Shown here: positions 27,365-36,186 of the stretch, piece by piece
How positions within the stretch are numbered: the stretch's first letter is position 1
How the letters are laid out: every line of letters begins with the position of its first letter
Source of the DNA: Bacteroidota bacterium
GTDB taxonomy: Bacteria; Bacteroidota; Bacteroidia; Bacteroidales; Lentimicrobiaceae
Direction: 5' to 3'
Length of the DNA: 64,000 bases
NCBI GenBank assembly: GCA_023417935.1
Contig: JAEZDY010000036.1
Coordinates: forward strand, 76,332 to 140,331
Translations under genes and position numbers: made by a program
The notes under the pieces: model-generated
Database searches by the model: none
Seen by the model: only the letters and a program-made list of their open reading frames with translations
What the model was told of the DNA's origin: nothing

Positions 27365-27401
27365 CGTTTACATAGTACTTACTTATTAAACTAATACTAT
27401 A

Positions 27402-28751
27402 ATGGGTTATTTATTTACATCAGAATCGGTATCTGAAGGGCATCCTGATAAAGTAGCCGATCAGATATCTGACGCATTGCTTGATGAATTCCTTAGGTTT
27501 GATCCCAATTCAAAAGTAGCATGCGAAACACTTGTTACTACCGGATTAACTATATGCAGCGGCGAAGTACGCACTGAAGGATATGTTGACATCCAGAAAG
27601 TGGTACGCAACACTATTAAGGAAATCGGGTATACTAAAAATGAATATCGCTTTGAAGCTGAATCCTGTGGCATTATTTCAACTATTCATGAGCAGTCGCA
27701 GGATATTAACCGTGGTGTTGAACGAAAAAATCCTGAAGACCAGGGCGCGGGCGACCAGGGAATGATGTTTGGTTATGCCAACAACGATATGGAAAACCAT
27801 ATGCCAATGCCTATCGAACTGGCGCATATACTACTACAAAAACTGGCTGAAATCCGCAAGGAAGGTAAGATCATGACTTACCTGCGCCCCGACTCAAAGT
27901 CGCAGGTAACCGTTGAGTATGACGACAATAACAAGCCTGTCAGGATTGATACTATCGTAATCTCAACCCAGCATGATGACTTTGCCGACACTTCACTCCC
28001 TGAGGAAGAGCGCGACCTGATCATGCAGAATACTATATCAAAAGATATCAGAGAAATTCTCATACCTTCCGTTATAGCTGATCTGCCAATTTCTGTTAGC
28101 CACCTGTTTAAGGATGATTACAAGTTATATGTTAACCCAACAGGCAAGTTTGTAATAGGTGGTCCGCATGGTGATACCGGTTTAACCGGACGTAAGATCA
28201 TTGTTGATACCTACGGCGGTAAAGGCGCACATGGTGGTGGAGCTTTCTCAGGAAAAGATCCTTCAAAAGTTGACCGTTCTGCTGCCTATGCTGCCCGTCA
28301 TATTGCAAAGAACCTTGTTGCCGCAGGTGTAGCCGACGAAGTACTTGTTCAGATCGCATACGCTATTGGAGTTGCGAAACCTGTAGGACTTTACCTTAAT
28401 ACATTTAACACTGCTAAAGTTACCGATGTTAACGGCAATATTCTGTCAGATCAGCAAATTTCACGTATAGTTGACAGCATTTTTGACCTACGGCCTTTTG
28501 CTATAATAAACCGCTTCGGACTACGTAATCCAATTTACCTCCCAACAGCTAAATACGGGCATTTTGGAAGGGATTATAATCCTGACTATGAAGTTGAAGT
28601 TTACTTTAACAACTCCGATTCCTATAAAAGAGAAGTTAATGGTGAAATGAAGAGCTTTAAGAAAGTGAAATTATTTGCCTGGGAAAACCTTGACTATGTT
28701 GATACCATCAAAGAAGCTTTTTCGATGAAAACTGCTGAAAAGGTATATTAA
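27402..28751 (+). CDS. metK: S-adenosylmethionine synthetase
   Basis: A 449-residue MetK that makes SAM from methionine and ATP. Signatures are TSESVSEGHPDKVADQISDA (substrate and metal site), GAGDQGMMFGYA, the phosphate loop GGAFSGKDPSKVDRSAAY and HGDTGLTGRKIIVDTYGG. It is somewhat longer than the E. coli enzyme (384), mainly by insertions and an extended C-terminus, which is usual in Bacteroidota. Preceded by the SAM-II-like leader and followed by two hairpins. Confidence 0.97.
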   Translation: MGYLFTSESVSEGHPDKVADQISDALLDEFLRFDPNSKVACETLVTTGLTICSGEVRTEGYVDIQKVVRNTIKEIGYTKNEYRFEAESCGIISTIHEQSQDINRGVERKNPEDQGAGDQGMMFGYANNDMENHMPMPIELAHILLQKLAEIRKEGKIMTYLRPDSKSQVTVEYDDNNKPVRIDTIVISTQHDDFADTSLPEEERDLIMQNTISKDIREILIPSVIADLPISVSHLFKDDYKLYVNPTGKFVIGGPHGDTGLTGRKIIVDTYGGKGAHGGGAFSGKDPSKVDRSAAYAARHIAKNLVAAGVADEVLVQIAYAIGVAKPVGLYLNTFNTAKVTDVNGNILSDQQISRIVDSIFDLRPFAIINRFGLRNPIYLPTAKYGHFGRDYNPDYEVEVYFNNSDSYKREVNGEMKSFKKVKLFAWENLDYVDTIKEAFSMKTAEKVY

Positions 28752-28781
28752 TCGCATCAAATTCTGATTGGATAATTCTAC

Positions 28782-28811
28782 TATAGAGACGCGATTAATC
28801 GCGTCTCTATA
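28782..28811. repeat. 30-base perfect palindrome after metK
   Basis: TATAGAGACGCGATT is followed by its exact reverse complement. The GTAGAGACGC type of core also occurs at 47331-47354, so this looks like a dispersed palindromic repeat. A T-rich stretch follows, so it may also act as the metK terminator. Confidence 0.8.
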
Positions 28812-28857
28812 TTTTTATCAAATGACATAAAAATTCTTTGCATCAAGCATATAAAGT

Positions 28858-28883
28858 AAAAACCCCGGCAAGCCGGGGTTTTT
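28858..28883. terminator. Bidirectional terminator between metK and the T9SS gene
   Basis: AACCCCGGC, a two-base loop and GCCGGGGTT, flanked by A and T tracts. It lies between convergent genes. Confidence 0.9.
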
Positions 28884-28927
28884 GCACATTAAGCTAAACA
28901 AGTAATCCAAGTTAAACAAGTATCTTA

Positions 28928-29662
28928 CTAACGCTTTACTACGAATTTTCGTGTAACAGTCGCTGAATTATTTATCATTATTGAGTAAAAATATACACCA
29001 TTCTTAAGGTCATTCACATTTACCGCTGCTTTTCCTTCATTTTTTGTCAGATCAACAGTACTTACAGTTGTTCCCAAAAGATTGCTGATCTTAAGTTTGG
29101 CATTGGTTGTATTGGCAGGCAGCTTATAATCAACATACACCATTGATGATGCGGGGTTAGGATAAGCATTTGACACCTTTGCAGTCTTAGCTAAAATATC
29201 ATTTCTTCCAACAAATCCTATGTTGTAATTCACGATTACAAAACTTGAATCATTTGGGTTATCCACATCAAAGAACACAAACTTAGCTGTTGAAGTGCCC
29301 AATGAATTTGGTATATAAGCTAAATCTCCTTCAAAATTAGGGCAGATCATGTTAGGCTCAATCTCGATCGCATCGGGCGATTCAAATACAAATGGCGGGT
29401 AACATGATAGCCAGCAAATTGTAAGTCCTTCTACTGCCGGTAGCATATTGAGCTCTATCTTTTTCACTTTGACGTTTTTGGCTGTAGCCGCTACATTGAG
29501 CACATCAAGTTTAAATGATGCATAACCATCAGCGGGAGCACATAACAGATCAATAGTGGTTCCGGTTATATCGTTTCCTTCCTTGTCCTTCAGGCTGAGC
29601 GACTGAGCCGATACAGCAGTGAGGATTAATATGGATGCAAATAAGAGTAAGGTTCTTTTCAT
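28928..29662 (-). CDS. Secreted protein with T9SS type A sorting domain
   Basis: 244 residues. A signal peptide (MKRTLLLFASILILTAVSA) is followed by about 145 residues of beta-rich sequence with no family I recognise, including a CYPPF segment. The last 80 residues form a type A T9SS sorting domain: NAYPNPASSMVYVDYKLP, KISNLLGTTV and LKNGVYFYSIMINN, ending in RKFVVKR. It is likely exported to the surface by T9SS. TATATTTG on the minus strand at 29689-29682 is a good -7 box just upstream. Confidence 0.88.
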   Translation of the reverse strand: MKRTLLLFASILILTAVSAQSLSLKDKEGNDITGTTIDLLCAPADGYASFKLDVLNVAATAKNVKVKKIELNMLPAVEGLTICWLSCYPPFVFESPDAIEIEPNMICPNFEGDLAYIPNSLGTSTAKFVFFDVDNPNDSSFVIVNYNIGFVGRNDILAKTAKVSNAYPNPASSMVYVDYKLPANTTNAKLKISNLLGTTVSTVDLTKNEGKAAVNVNDLKNGVYFYSIMINNSATVTRKFVVKR

Positions 29663-29681
29663 AAGCCGCTTAATTTCTTTG

Positions 29682-29689
29682 CAAATATA
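29682..29689 (-). promoter_or_regulatory. -7 box for the T9SS gene at 28928-29662
   Basis: Minus strand TATATTTG, a full TAnnTTTG match, 20 bases before the start codon. No clear -33 TTTG is visible. Confidence 0.45.
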
Positions 29690-29900
29690 CTACAAAAAAC
29701 GTGCTAGAGTTATTAAAATCTGTTAATAAGCAAAAATTTACCAGCCTTCCATACCCCGTATTTACTTTCCCGAGGCGCAAATATATTATCTTCTCTTCAA
29801 TCCGGTATAAAAAATAATGAGAAAACTTATCAACATCAATGCATACAACATATTTTATTGCGTACTTTGCAATAAGCAAAAGTAATTTAACTGCCACATT

Positions 29901-31574
29901 ATGAAAAATTTAGCTTTACTTTCATTGTTGATAACTATGAGTATTACAGGTTTTAGTCAGTCTCAAAGGCTTGTAATGCTTGAGCATTTTACACAGGCTT
30001 CCTGTGGACCATGTGCAAACGTTAATCCAACTATTCACAACCTGATGCTGAATAACGCGGATAAAATGACCACTATCAACTACCATACAAGTTGGCCGGG
30101 ATATGATCCAATGTACCTTCATAATACAGCTGACCCCAGTGCTAAGGTTTCGTATTATGGTCTCAACAGTGTTCCACATTCTGTGATAGACGGTAATGTT
30201 TACAATGGTCATCCTGATGGCTGGACCACAAACATGTCAATCATCAATAATCGCTACGCGGTGCCTTCACCATTTACACTCAGTGTTAACCAACACCTTT
30301 CACCGTCAAATGACACCCTCTTTGTTACTATGCTTGTTGAAGCTACTGCGCTTGTTACAGGCCCCATAAGTGCATATATGGCTGTTATTGAGAAATATAT
30401 ACATTTTAATACAGCTCCCGGCTCTAACGGTGAAAAAGATTTTTATAATGTACTCAAGAAGTTATTACCTACCAAAACAGGTGTAGCGCTGCCAACTCCT
30501 ATGCAACCCGGGGAATATGTAATACTTGAATATTATTGGGTGCTGGCAAATGTATATAACCTCGACCAATTGAGTGTTGTAAGTTTTATCCAGAATCCTA
30601 CTACCAAGGAAATCCATCAGGCTGCAAACCTTATGATCAATCCAATGCAGGCAGTGTATAATAACGATGTTGAAGCAATGATTATAACCAATGCTTTGCC
30701 CCGTTACTGCCAGGAAAATTTAATTCCTAAGATCAAAATAAGAAACAATGGAAATAACGATCTTACAAACCTTACGATAAAATATCAGGTAAATAATGAA
30801 GATGTTCATACTTATCAATGGACCGGTAACATGGACTTTCTTGATAAAGATATTTTGGAATTACCCGAAATTACTTACAGTATTCAGGATAGTAATATAT
30901 TGAAAGTGTATATTGACCAGGTGAATCAAACCAACGATGAATATACTAAAAATGATACACTGGTACAACATTTTGAAAGTGCATTAGTAGTGGAGGGTAA
31001 CCAGTTGCAGCTTAAGATTCGTACGGATAATGCGCCTGAAGAAGTGACCTGGGAAATATTTAATGAGCAGGGTGAAGTTGTAGCAAGCGGTGGACCCTAT
31101 ACCGAAGCTAATACAATGCACACAGAGAACATTACGATCCCGGCCGGCGATTATGCTGAGTGTTTTGAATTTTTCATTTATGATTCAGGAAACAATGGAC
31201 TATGTTGTGGAAACGGCACAGGTCTTTTCCGTCTTGCACCTGCATCAGGCAATCCGGTTATTGCTCAGGGTACAATATTTGAATCACAAGTCGGAGCACA
31301 GTTCCTGGCATTTACTGTAGGTATAAATGATCTGGAAACTTCATCTGAACCTAAAGTTTATCCAAACCCTGCGGGGAATTCACTCTGGATTGAAGTACCC
31401 GCTAATAAAGCAACCATTAGTATTACCAATCAACTAGGTCAAATAGTGTTTGAAAAGGCTAATGCATCAGGGAAAATAGAGATTAACTCAACACAATGGC
31501 TCAATGGATTATACATAGTGACCTTCAGGTCAGAACACGGTATTTCCATTAAGAAGATCAATGTGATAAAATAA
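29901..31574 (+). CDS. Omp28-like secreted protein with T9SS type A sorting domain
   Basis: 557 residues. A signal peptide (MKNLALLSLLITMSITGFS) precedes an Omp28-like domain with a thioredoxin-type CGPC motif (LEHFTQASCGPCANVNP) and YYGLNSVPHSVIDG, which carries the cis-proline-like position. The middle region is beta-rich with a DNAPEEVTWEIFNEQGEV segment and cysteine-rich NNGLCCGNG. The end is a type A sorting domain (VYPNPAGNSLWIEVP, GLYIVTFRSEHGISIKK). Omp28 proteins of Porphyromonas are outer-membrane or fimbria-associated. A redox role is possible but not shown. Confidence 0.87.
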   Translation: MKNLALLSLLITMSITGFSQSQRLVMLEHFTQASCGPCANVNPTIHNLMLNNADKMTTINYHTSWPGYDPMYLHNTADPSAKVSYYGLNSVPHSVIDGNVYNGHPDGWTTNMSIINNRYAVPSPFTLSVNQHLSPSNDTLFVTMLVEATALVTGPISAYMAVIEKYIHFNTAPGSNGEKDFYNVLKKLLPTKTGVALPTPMQPGEYVILEYYWVLANVYNLDQLSVVSFIQNPTTKEIHQAANLMINPMQAVYNNDVEAMIITNALPRYCQENLIPKIKIRNNGNNDLTNLTIKYQVNNEDVHTYQWTGNMDFLDKDILELPEITYSIQDSNILKVYIDQVNQTNDEYTKNDTLVQHFESALVVEGNQLQLKIRTDNAPEEVTWEIFNEQGEVVASGGPYTEANTMHTENITIPAGDYAECFEFFIYDSGNNGLCCGNGTGLFRLAPASGNPVIAQGTIFESQVGAQFLAFTVGINDLETSSEPKVYPNPAGNSLWIEVPANKATISITNQLGQIVFEKANASGKIEINSTQWLNGLYIVTFRSEHGISIKKINVIK

Positions 31575-31644
31575 GATATCAAGCGGAGAAAACTAAATGA
31601 ACCTACCAAGGCAACCTGGTAACCTTAAATTTTAAAACATTATC

Positions 31645-31857
31645 ATGATATTCACTCTCGACACAGGACATGAATATATACAGCTGAACCAGCTTCTTAA
31701 GCTACTCAATCTGGTAGAAAGCGGTGGTGAAGCCAACCAGGTTATCACTGCCGGAGAGGTAATTGTAAACAACCAAACTGAAACGCAAAAGAGAAAGAAA
31801 TTAAAGCCGGGTGATGTGGTATTGTACAATGGACAAATGGTTGAGATCAAAGAATGA
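31645..31857 (+). CDS. S4-domain RNA-binding protein, YbcJ-like
   Basis: A 70-residue protein that is almost entirely one S4 domain: EYIQLNQLLKLLNLVESGGE, then ITAGEVIVNNQTETQKRKKL and PGDVVLYNGQ. It resembles YbcJ/YaaA-type stand-alone S4 proteins that bind RNA. It lies 70 bases behind the Omp28-like gene; the two are probably unrelated in function. Confidence 0.88.
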   Translation: MIFTLDTGHEYIQLNQLLKLLNLVESGGEANQVITAGEVIVNNQTETQKRKKLKPGDVVLYNGQMVEIKE

Positions 31858-31906
31858 TGGATTAAGCCATGGGTTCTCGACTTGAACCTGGGCAAAAGCT
31901 TGTTTC

Positions 31907-33097
31907 TTATAGGGTGTAATCTTTGAAGAACTTCCATATTTCTTCAAACGCATTGATATCCATATTTGCCGGATATTCTATGCCAGGTATTGAGTGTACG
32001 CCATTGTTGATCCTGTAAAATAAAATGTCGCTTTTTCCTGAATAACTGTGATATTCAAACTTTGTAACAGTGGAATTATCATTCTTATTAATATCAGGCA
32101 ATTCAACAACTAGCGGACTTGATGATGTATTGTTATTTTCAATAAAGAGTGTAAGTATCCTGCTCCAGCCTACACTGCTTCCATCGCCTTCAATTTCAAC
32201 AGTCGCATCGGCGGTTCCATGTATATAACATAGCGGCAGCGGCTTACGCATATTGTAATTTGAAAATACTGTGTTATCCATAAGTCCTGCGATTGGCGCA
32301 ATCGCGGCTATTTTGTCCTGCAATTCCTCAGCAACAGTAAAGGTCATAAAACCACCATTCGACATACCTGAAACATATATCCTGCTTAAATCAACCTGAC
32401 CTTTTTTATTAAGTGTATCAATGATGCTGTTGATAAAATCAACGTCATTCCATGGCAGTAAATTATGGGCATCCCATCCTGTCATTTTATTCTCTGAACT
32501 TCCAGGCAGTGCCTGTGGTTGCAGGAAGATAAATTTTTCACGTTCAGCCAGTTTGGTGAAGTGATAGTTGATCATCTTAGGCCATATAATACCGGCAGCC
32601 CCATGCAGGAAAATAACCAGGGGCAGTTTCTGGTTATCTGAACCGGTTGGCAAATAGAGGCCATACTCCCTTTCCCTTCCCCCTAACCAGAACTTGTTAT
32701 GACTAATCTCTGCACCGGCATGCAGTGATTTAGTGTATATAATTTGACTGTTTGTCAGTCCACCAGTATCAACTGAGGTTATATTAATCTTGTAGATTGT
32801 TTCGGGCAGCAAGTGGTCAAACTTAAAAAGACCTGTATAATCCTGGTTATCACCAATCATACTGTCGTTCAAATAATATCTGTATTTCACTGGTTGATAC
32901 TCGGGATCGTATGACTCACTATATGAAACAACTATTTCGCTACCGGTAATTATTTCAGGCACTATTGTAAAATCCTGCGGAGGCTTATTTATCTTCGGAA
33001 GTATATAAACTTGCTTGTCATCATCCTTTTTGCATGAAAACAAGAACGAAGTAGACATGAACGAAGCAAATAGGATGATGTAAATAATGTTTTTCAA
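31907..33097 (-). CDS. Lipoprotein esterase of the PHB-depolymerase/LpqC type
   Basis: 396 residues. A lipoprotein signal ends SFLFSCKKDDD, giving lipid-modified Cys22. Residues about 40-125 look like a fibronectin III-like domain. The alpha/beta hydrolase domain follows: LPLVIFLHGAAGI (oxyanion region), the nucleophile elbow GMSNGGFMT with its serine, and CYIHGTADATVEIEGDG with the acid. A histidine near NNGVHSIPG would complete the triad. The family includes feruloyl and acetylxylan esterases and short-chain polyester hydrolases; the substrate cannot be named here. Confidence 0.85.
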   Translation of the reverse strand: MKNIIYIILFASFMSTSFLFSCKKDDDKQVYILPKINKPPQDFTIVPEIITGSEIVVSYSESYDPEYQPVKYRYYLNDSMIGDNQDYTGLFKFDHLLPETIYKINITSVDTGGLTNSQIIYTKSLHAGAEISHNKFWLGGREREYGLYLPTGSDNQKLPLVIFLHGAAGIIWPKMINYHFTKLAEREKFIFLQPQALPGSSENKMTGWDAHNLLPWNDVDFINSIIDTLNKKGQVDLSRIYVSGMSNGGFMTFTVAEELQDKIAAIAPIAGLMDNTVFSNYNMRKPLPLCYIHGTADATVEIEGDGSSVGWSRILTLFIENNNTSSSPLVVELPDINKNDNSTVTKFEYHSYSGKSDILFYRINNGVHSIPGIEYPANMDINAFEEIWKFFKDYTL

Positions 33098-33152
33098 AAT
33101 TGTGTTGTGTTAGTTTTCAGCTCCATATCCATGCAACCGGATAAAGGTTGTT

Positions 33153-34034
33153 TCAAATGATCTTCTTCCTTTTAAACCAATAATAAATCAACAGTGATAC
33201 AATCGTCATGAAAATGATAACGTATAAATAGCCATACTTCCAGTGGAGCTCGGGCATGAAGTCAAAGTTCATTCCGTAAAGTCCTACAATGAAAGTAAGT
33301 GGCAGAAAGAAAGCAGAGAAAATAGTGAGCAGTTTCATTACATCATTACTCTTACTGGCAGTAAGAGCCAGATAGGTATTCATCAGGTTGTTTGCATCTT
33401 CTACAGCCTCATCATAAATTAAAATGAGCCTGAGAATTTTATCTTTCACATCCTGAAGCAAGGTCTCAGTATCTTTGTTTACAGATATCTTATTCACAAC
33501 TTCCTGGGTAATCTGCATTAGCTTTTTAATGATGCGTGTTTGTGATTTCTGGAAGTACAATTCTTCGATTGATATAGTGGATCTGGACTTTAAGAAAATT
33601 GTCTTTTCAATCTGATCAATTTTGTCACTATGCCATTCAGATGGTTCCACGAAAGTGTCAACCATATCATTAATTATATGGATCAGCAAGTGAGGTATTG
33701 ATTTAAAATCATCGCTTTCCTTGTCAATAAAATCAAATCTTGCTTTGTGTACAGTTATAATTTTATGTGAGTTATAGAAGAAAGCAACCTTGTTCGACAA
33801 CTCACTTACTGTCGACTTGCGTTCATTCTTTTTGCCAGTGTATGCCCTTAGGATAATAAAATTATAATCCTCAAGCTTTTCAAACTTAGGCAAATGTCCA
33901 TGTTCAAGACTATCCATTACCTGCAAATAGTCAATGTCATTCTCCCTTGCTAATTCAACCAATTGCTCTTTTTGAGGATTCGTAACATCAATCCACTCAA
34001 AAGTCTTAAACTTTAATTCCCTTATGTTGCTCAT
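33153..34034 (-). CDS. corA: CorA-family magnesium/cobalt transporter
   Basis: A 293-residue CorA-type channel. A long soluble alpha/beta and helical domain is followed by two C-terminal membrane segments. The selectivity motif GMN is in LTFIVGLYGMNFDFMPEL at the end of the first helix, and the second helix YGYLYVIIFMTIVSLLIYYW leads to a basic tail (FKRKKII). Length is slightly below the 316 residues of E. coli CorA. It is transcribed away from the thioesterase gene. Confidence 0.93.
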   Translation of the reverse strand: MSNIRELKFKTFEWIDVTNPQKEQLVELARENDIDYLQVMDSLEHGHLPKFEKLEDYNFIILRAYTGKKNERKSTVSELSNKVAFFYNSHKIITVHKARFDFIDKESDDFKSIPHLLIHIINDMVDTFVEPSEWHSDKIDQIEKTIFLKSRSTISIEELYFQKSQTRIIKKLMQITQEVVNKISVNKDTETLLQDVKDKILRLILIYDEAVEDANNLMNTYLALTASKSNDVMKLLTIFSAFFLPLTFIVGLYGMNFDFMPELHWKYGYLYVIIFMTIVSLLIYYWFKRKKII

Positions 34035-34095
34035 TAAATATAAATATGATGATCAAAGATAAGAAAAACGCTGTGCAATTCTGTAATTTTGCTTC

Positions 34096-34830
34096 ATGAG
34101 TAATTTAATTCTTACTACGTCTTACCGCGTAAGTTCTGCTGATACTGATATGTATGCCCGGCTAAGGCTTGGAGCAATTATTAACATCCTTATCCAGTCA
34201 GCCATTGAATCTGCTGATCAGCTTGGCTTTGGCTTTGAAGCATTTAAACAGCATAAGTTATTTTGGGTTGTCAGCCGATTTACTGTTGAAATTGGCAGGC
34301 CTCTTAAATGGAATGAGGCTTGTGAAACCGAAACCTGGCCAAAGGACCTTGACAAGCTACTTTATCTCCGTGACTTTTTAATCAGGGATGAACATCAGGA
34401 GACCATTGCCAGAGCCACTTCCGGCTGGCTGGCTGTTGATGCAGTTACACGGAGTCCAAGGTTGATAGAAGGGGTGGCAGATTCCATGTTTACAGAACTC
34501 AGTAAGAAGCATGCTATTGAAACTCAGCCTGAAAAACTAGGGCCTGTTCATGGTGAAGAAGTTGCATTAATCAATGTTACTTACTTCGATCTCGATGTAA
34601 ACAGACATGTAACTTCCACACGTTACTTCGACTGGATGATGGATACTTTTAGTCCTGAATTCCACAGAAAGAACTACCCCAAAAAAGTATCAATAAACTT
34701 CATGAAGGAGATCAAGTCAGGTGATACTATCCGCCTAATCAGGCTTGATTGTGGTGATCAGGTGTTTGCATTTGAAGGTATCAATCAAGCCAAAGATATT
34801 ACAGCTTTTCGGGGGCGTATTTCTTTTTAA
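34096..34830 (+). CDS. Acyl-ACP thioesterase
   Basis: A 244-residue double-hotdog thioesterase of the FatA/FatB family, which releases fatty acids from acyl carrier protein. The first half has the substrate-binding YRVSSADTDMYARLRLG and WVVSRFTVEIGRPLKW. The catalytic region in the second half is YFDLDVNRHVTSTRYFDWMM, matching the plant DxNxHVNN..Y..W motif, with Asn and His conserved but Ser-Thr replacing the second Asn pair. Proteins of this family are widespread in gut and environmental Bacteroidota. Confidence 0.88.
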   Translation: MSNLILTTSYRVSSADTDMYARLRLGAIINILIQSAIESADQLGFGFEAFKQHKLFWVVSRFTVEIGRPLKWNEACETETWPKDLDKLLYLRDFLIRDEHQETIARATSGWLAVDAVTRSPRLIEGVADSMFTELSKKHAIETQPEKLGPVHGEEVALINVTYFDLDVNRHVTSTRYFDWMMDTFSPEFHRKNYPKKVSINFMKEIKSGDTIRLIRLDCGDQVFAFEGINQAKDITAFRGRISF

Positions 34831-34864
34831 GGCTTTATGTTTTGTCAGAATTAATCCTGAGACT

Positions 34865-36052
34865 TTATTCCTCTACCACAACATCAATAATAGCTACATC
34901 CCCACGGGAGTAGAGATCAACAATCTTAATCAGCCCCAATTTGCCTTCCTCCGTTTTAAATAGGATTATTTCACCTTCTGACAGGTTATTAACCAGTGTG
35001 GTCTGCATACTAGAATTGAATTGCGGGAATTCAAACTTATCCCCAATAGCATCAAACTGTGTCACAGTCATATTGGTTTTGTTGAAACGAGTCTGATTCC
35101 TTTCTGGCCAAGCGGTGAGTTGAAAGGCTAATATGGTATTTGCTGATACATCATCCGGTGAAGCAATTGCATTCGCATTAGTGACACCTTTAAAAAAAAG
35201 AAAATCAACCTTAGCCTGATCAGCAGGTGAATTTACCAATTGACCCGGGGTATATACATCACCGGTTGACGTAGCAAAAAATCCTCCTGTAGCATCATTA
35301 AAAGATCCTAACTGAATGCCGGTAAATTTAGTTACAGTTGACCCTGGCTCTTCTTTCACTGTAATGAAGAGGTTCTTCAGTACTTTGTTACCTGCTTCAT
35401 CCCAAAGCTCAAAGCGCAGTTCTGCCTCTCCAATTGCGTTAAAACCTAATTCAATTTCCCATGAAAAAGTTGCAGTGTTAATTACTGAGTCAACAATAAC
35501 ATAAGGAATAAGGTAAGAAACAACGGTGAATTTAAAACGACTCAGGTTACTGTCAGAGAACTGATTCTTCATACCGTTGATACCAACCAAAATAGTGTTG
35601 TCAACGATGATTTCAGTATTGGTTGATACATAAGCCCCACCTTGTTTTAGTGAAATAGATGGATCGCCGGGAGGAAGAGCTTGTGATGTAAATGACCGTT
35701 CCTCTCCAAATGAAGTGCCAATAGCGTTTGTGGCAAAAGCTCTGAAATAATAGGTTTCAGCTGTTGTGAAGACACCAATAGTATTAGTAAATTCACCCGG
35801 ACCCATCCCTGCGGTTTCTACTGAATCATTCAATTCAGGATTAGGGTTCCTGCTCCAGCAGAATCCACGTGTAACGACAGCAGCTCCATTTTCATTCACC
35901 ACATTACCACTAAGAGTAACTGAACCAGACGTAACAGTCGCTTCATTTGTCTTTACTTCAGGAATTAAATTATCTACTTCTTTTTCTTTCTTACAACCGG
36001 CCAGGAAGATTACAACCAGCGTGAAGGAGAAGATTAAGTTTTTAGTTTTCAT
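34865..36052 (-). CDS. Lipoprotein with fibronectin III-like domain
   Basis: 395 residues. The lipoprotein signal ends VVIFLAGCKKEK with Cys20. Residues about 30-125 form a FN3-like domain of the kind repeated in Bacteroidota lipoproteins (SGNVVNENGAAVVTRGFCWS, YYFRAFATNAIGTSFGEE). The remaining 270 residues are beta-rich and I do not recognise them; DATGGFFATSTGDVYTPGQL and a final VDLYSRGDVAIIDVVVEE are visible. It is probably an outer-membrane surface lipoprotein of unknown role. Its stop is 34 bases from the convergent thioesterase stop. Confidence 0.75.
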   Translation of the reverse strand: MKTKNLIFSFTLVVIFLAGCKKEKEVDNLIPEVKTNEATVTSGSVTLSGNVVNENGAAVVTRGFCWSRNPNPELNDSVETAGMGPGEFTNTIGVFTTAETYYFRAFATNAIGTSFGEERSFTSQALPPGDPSISLKQGGAYVSTNTEIIVDNTILVGINGMKNQFSDSNLSRFKFTVVSYLIPYVIVDSVINTATFSWEIELGFNAIGEAELRFELWDEAGNKVLKNLFITVKEEPGSTVTKFTGIQLGSFNDATGGFFATSTGDVYTPGQLVNSPADQAKVDFLFFKGVTNANAIASPDDVSANTILAFQLTAWPERNQTRFNKTNMTVTQFDAIGDKFEFPQFNSSMQTTLVNNLSEGEIILFKTEEGKLGLIKIVDLYSRGDVAIIDVVVEE

Positions 36053-36120
36053 TGTGTTATGGTTTCATTTATTTTGTTTGGTAAAGATGACCCTTATATT
36101 CCATTTAAGTTATTTGAAGG

Positions 36121-36160
36121 AACTTCTCTTGTTTTGAAGCAACTTCTCTTGTTTTGAATG
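36121..36160. repeat. Tandem repeat, two 20-base units
   Basis: AACTTCTCTTGTTTTGAA occurs at 36121-36138 and again at 36141-36158, with two variable bases after each. It lies in the gap between two minus-strand genes. Confidence 0.85.
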
Positions 36161-36186
36161 AACGCATCTTCCGGTCAATGTAAGTA

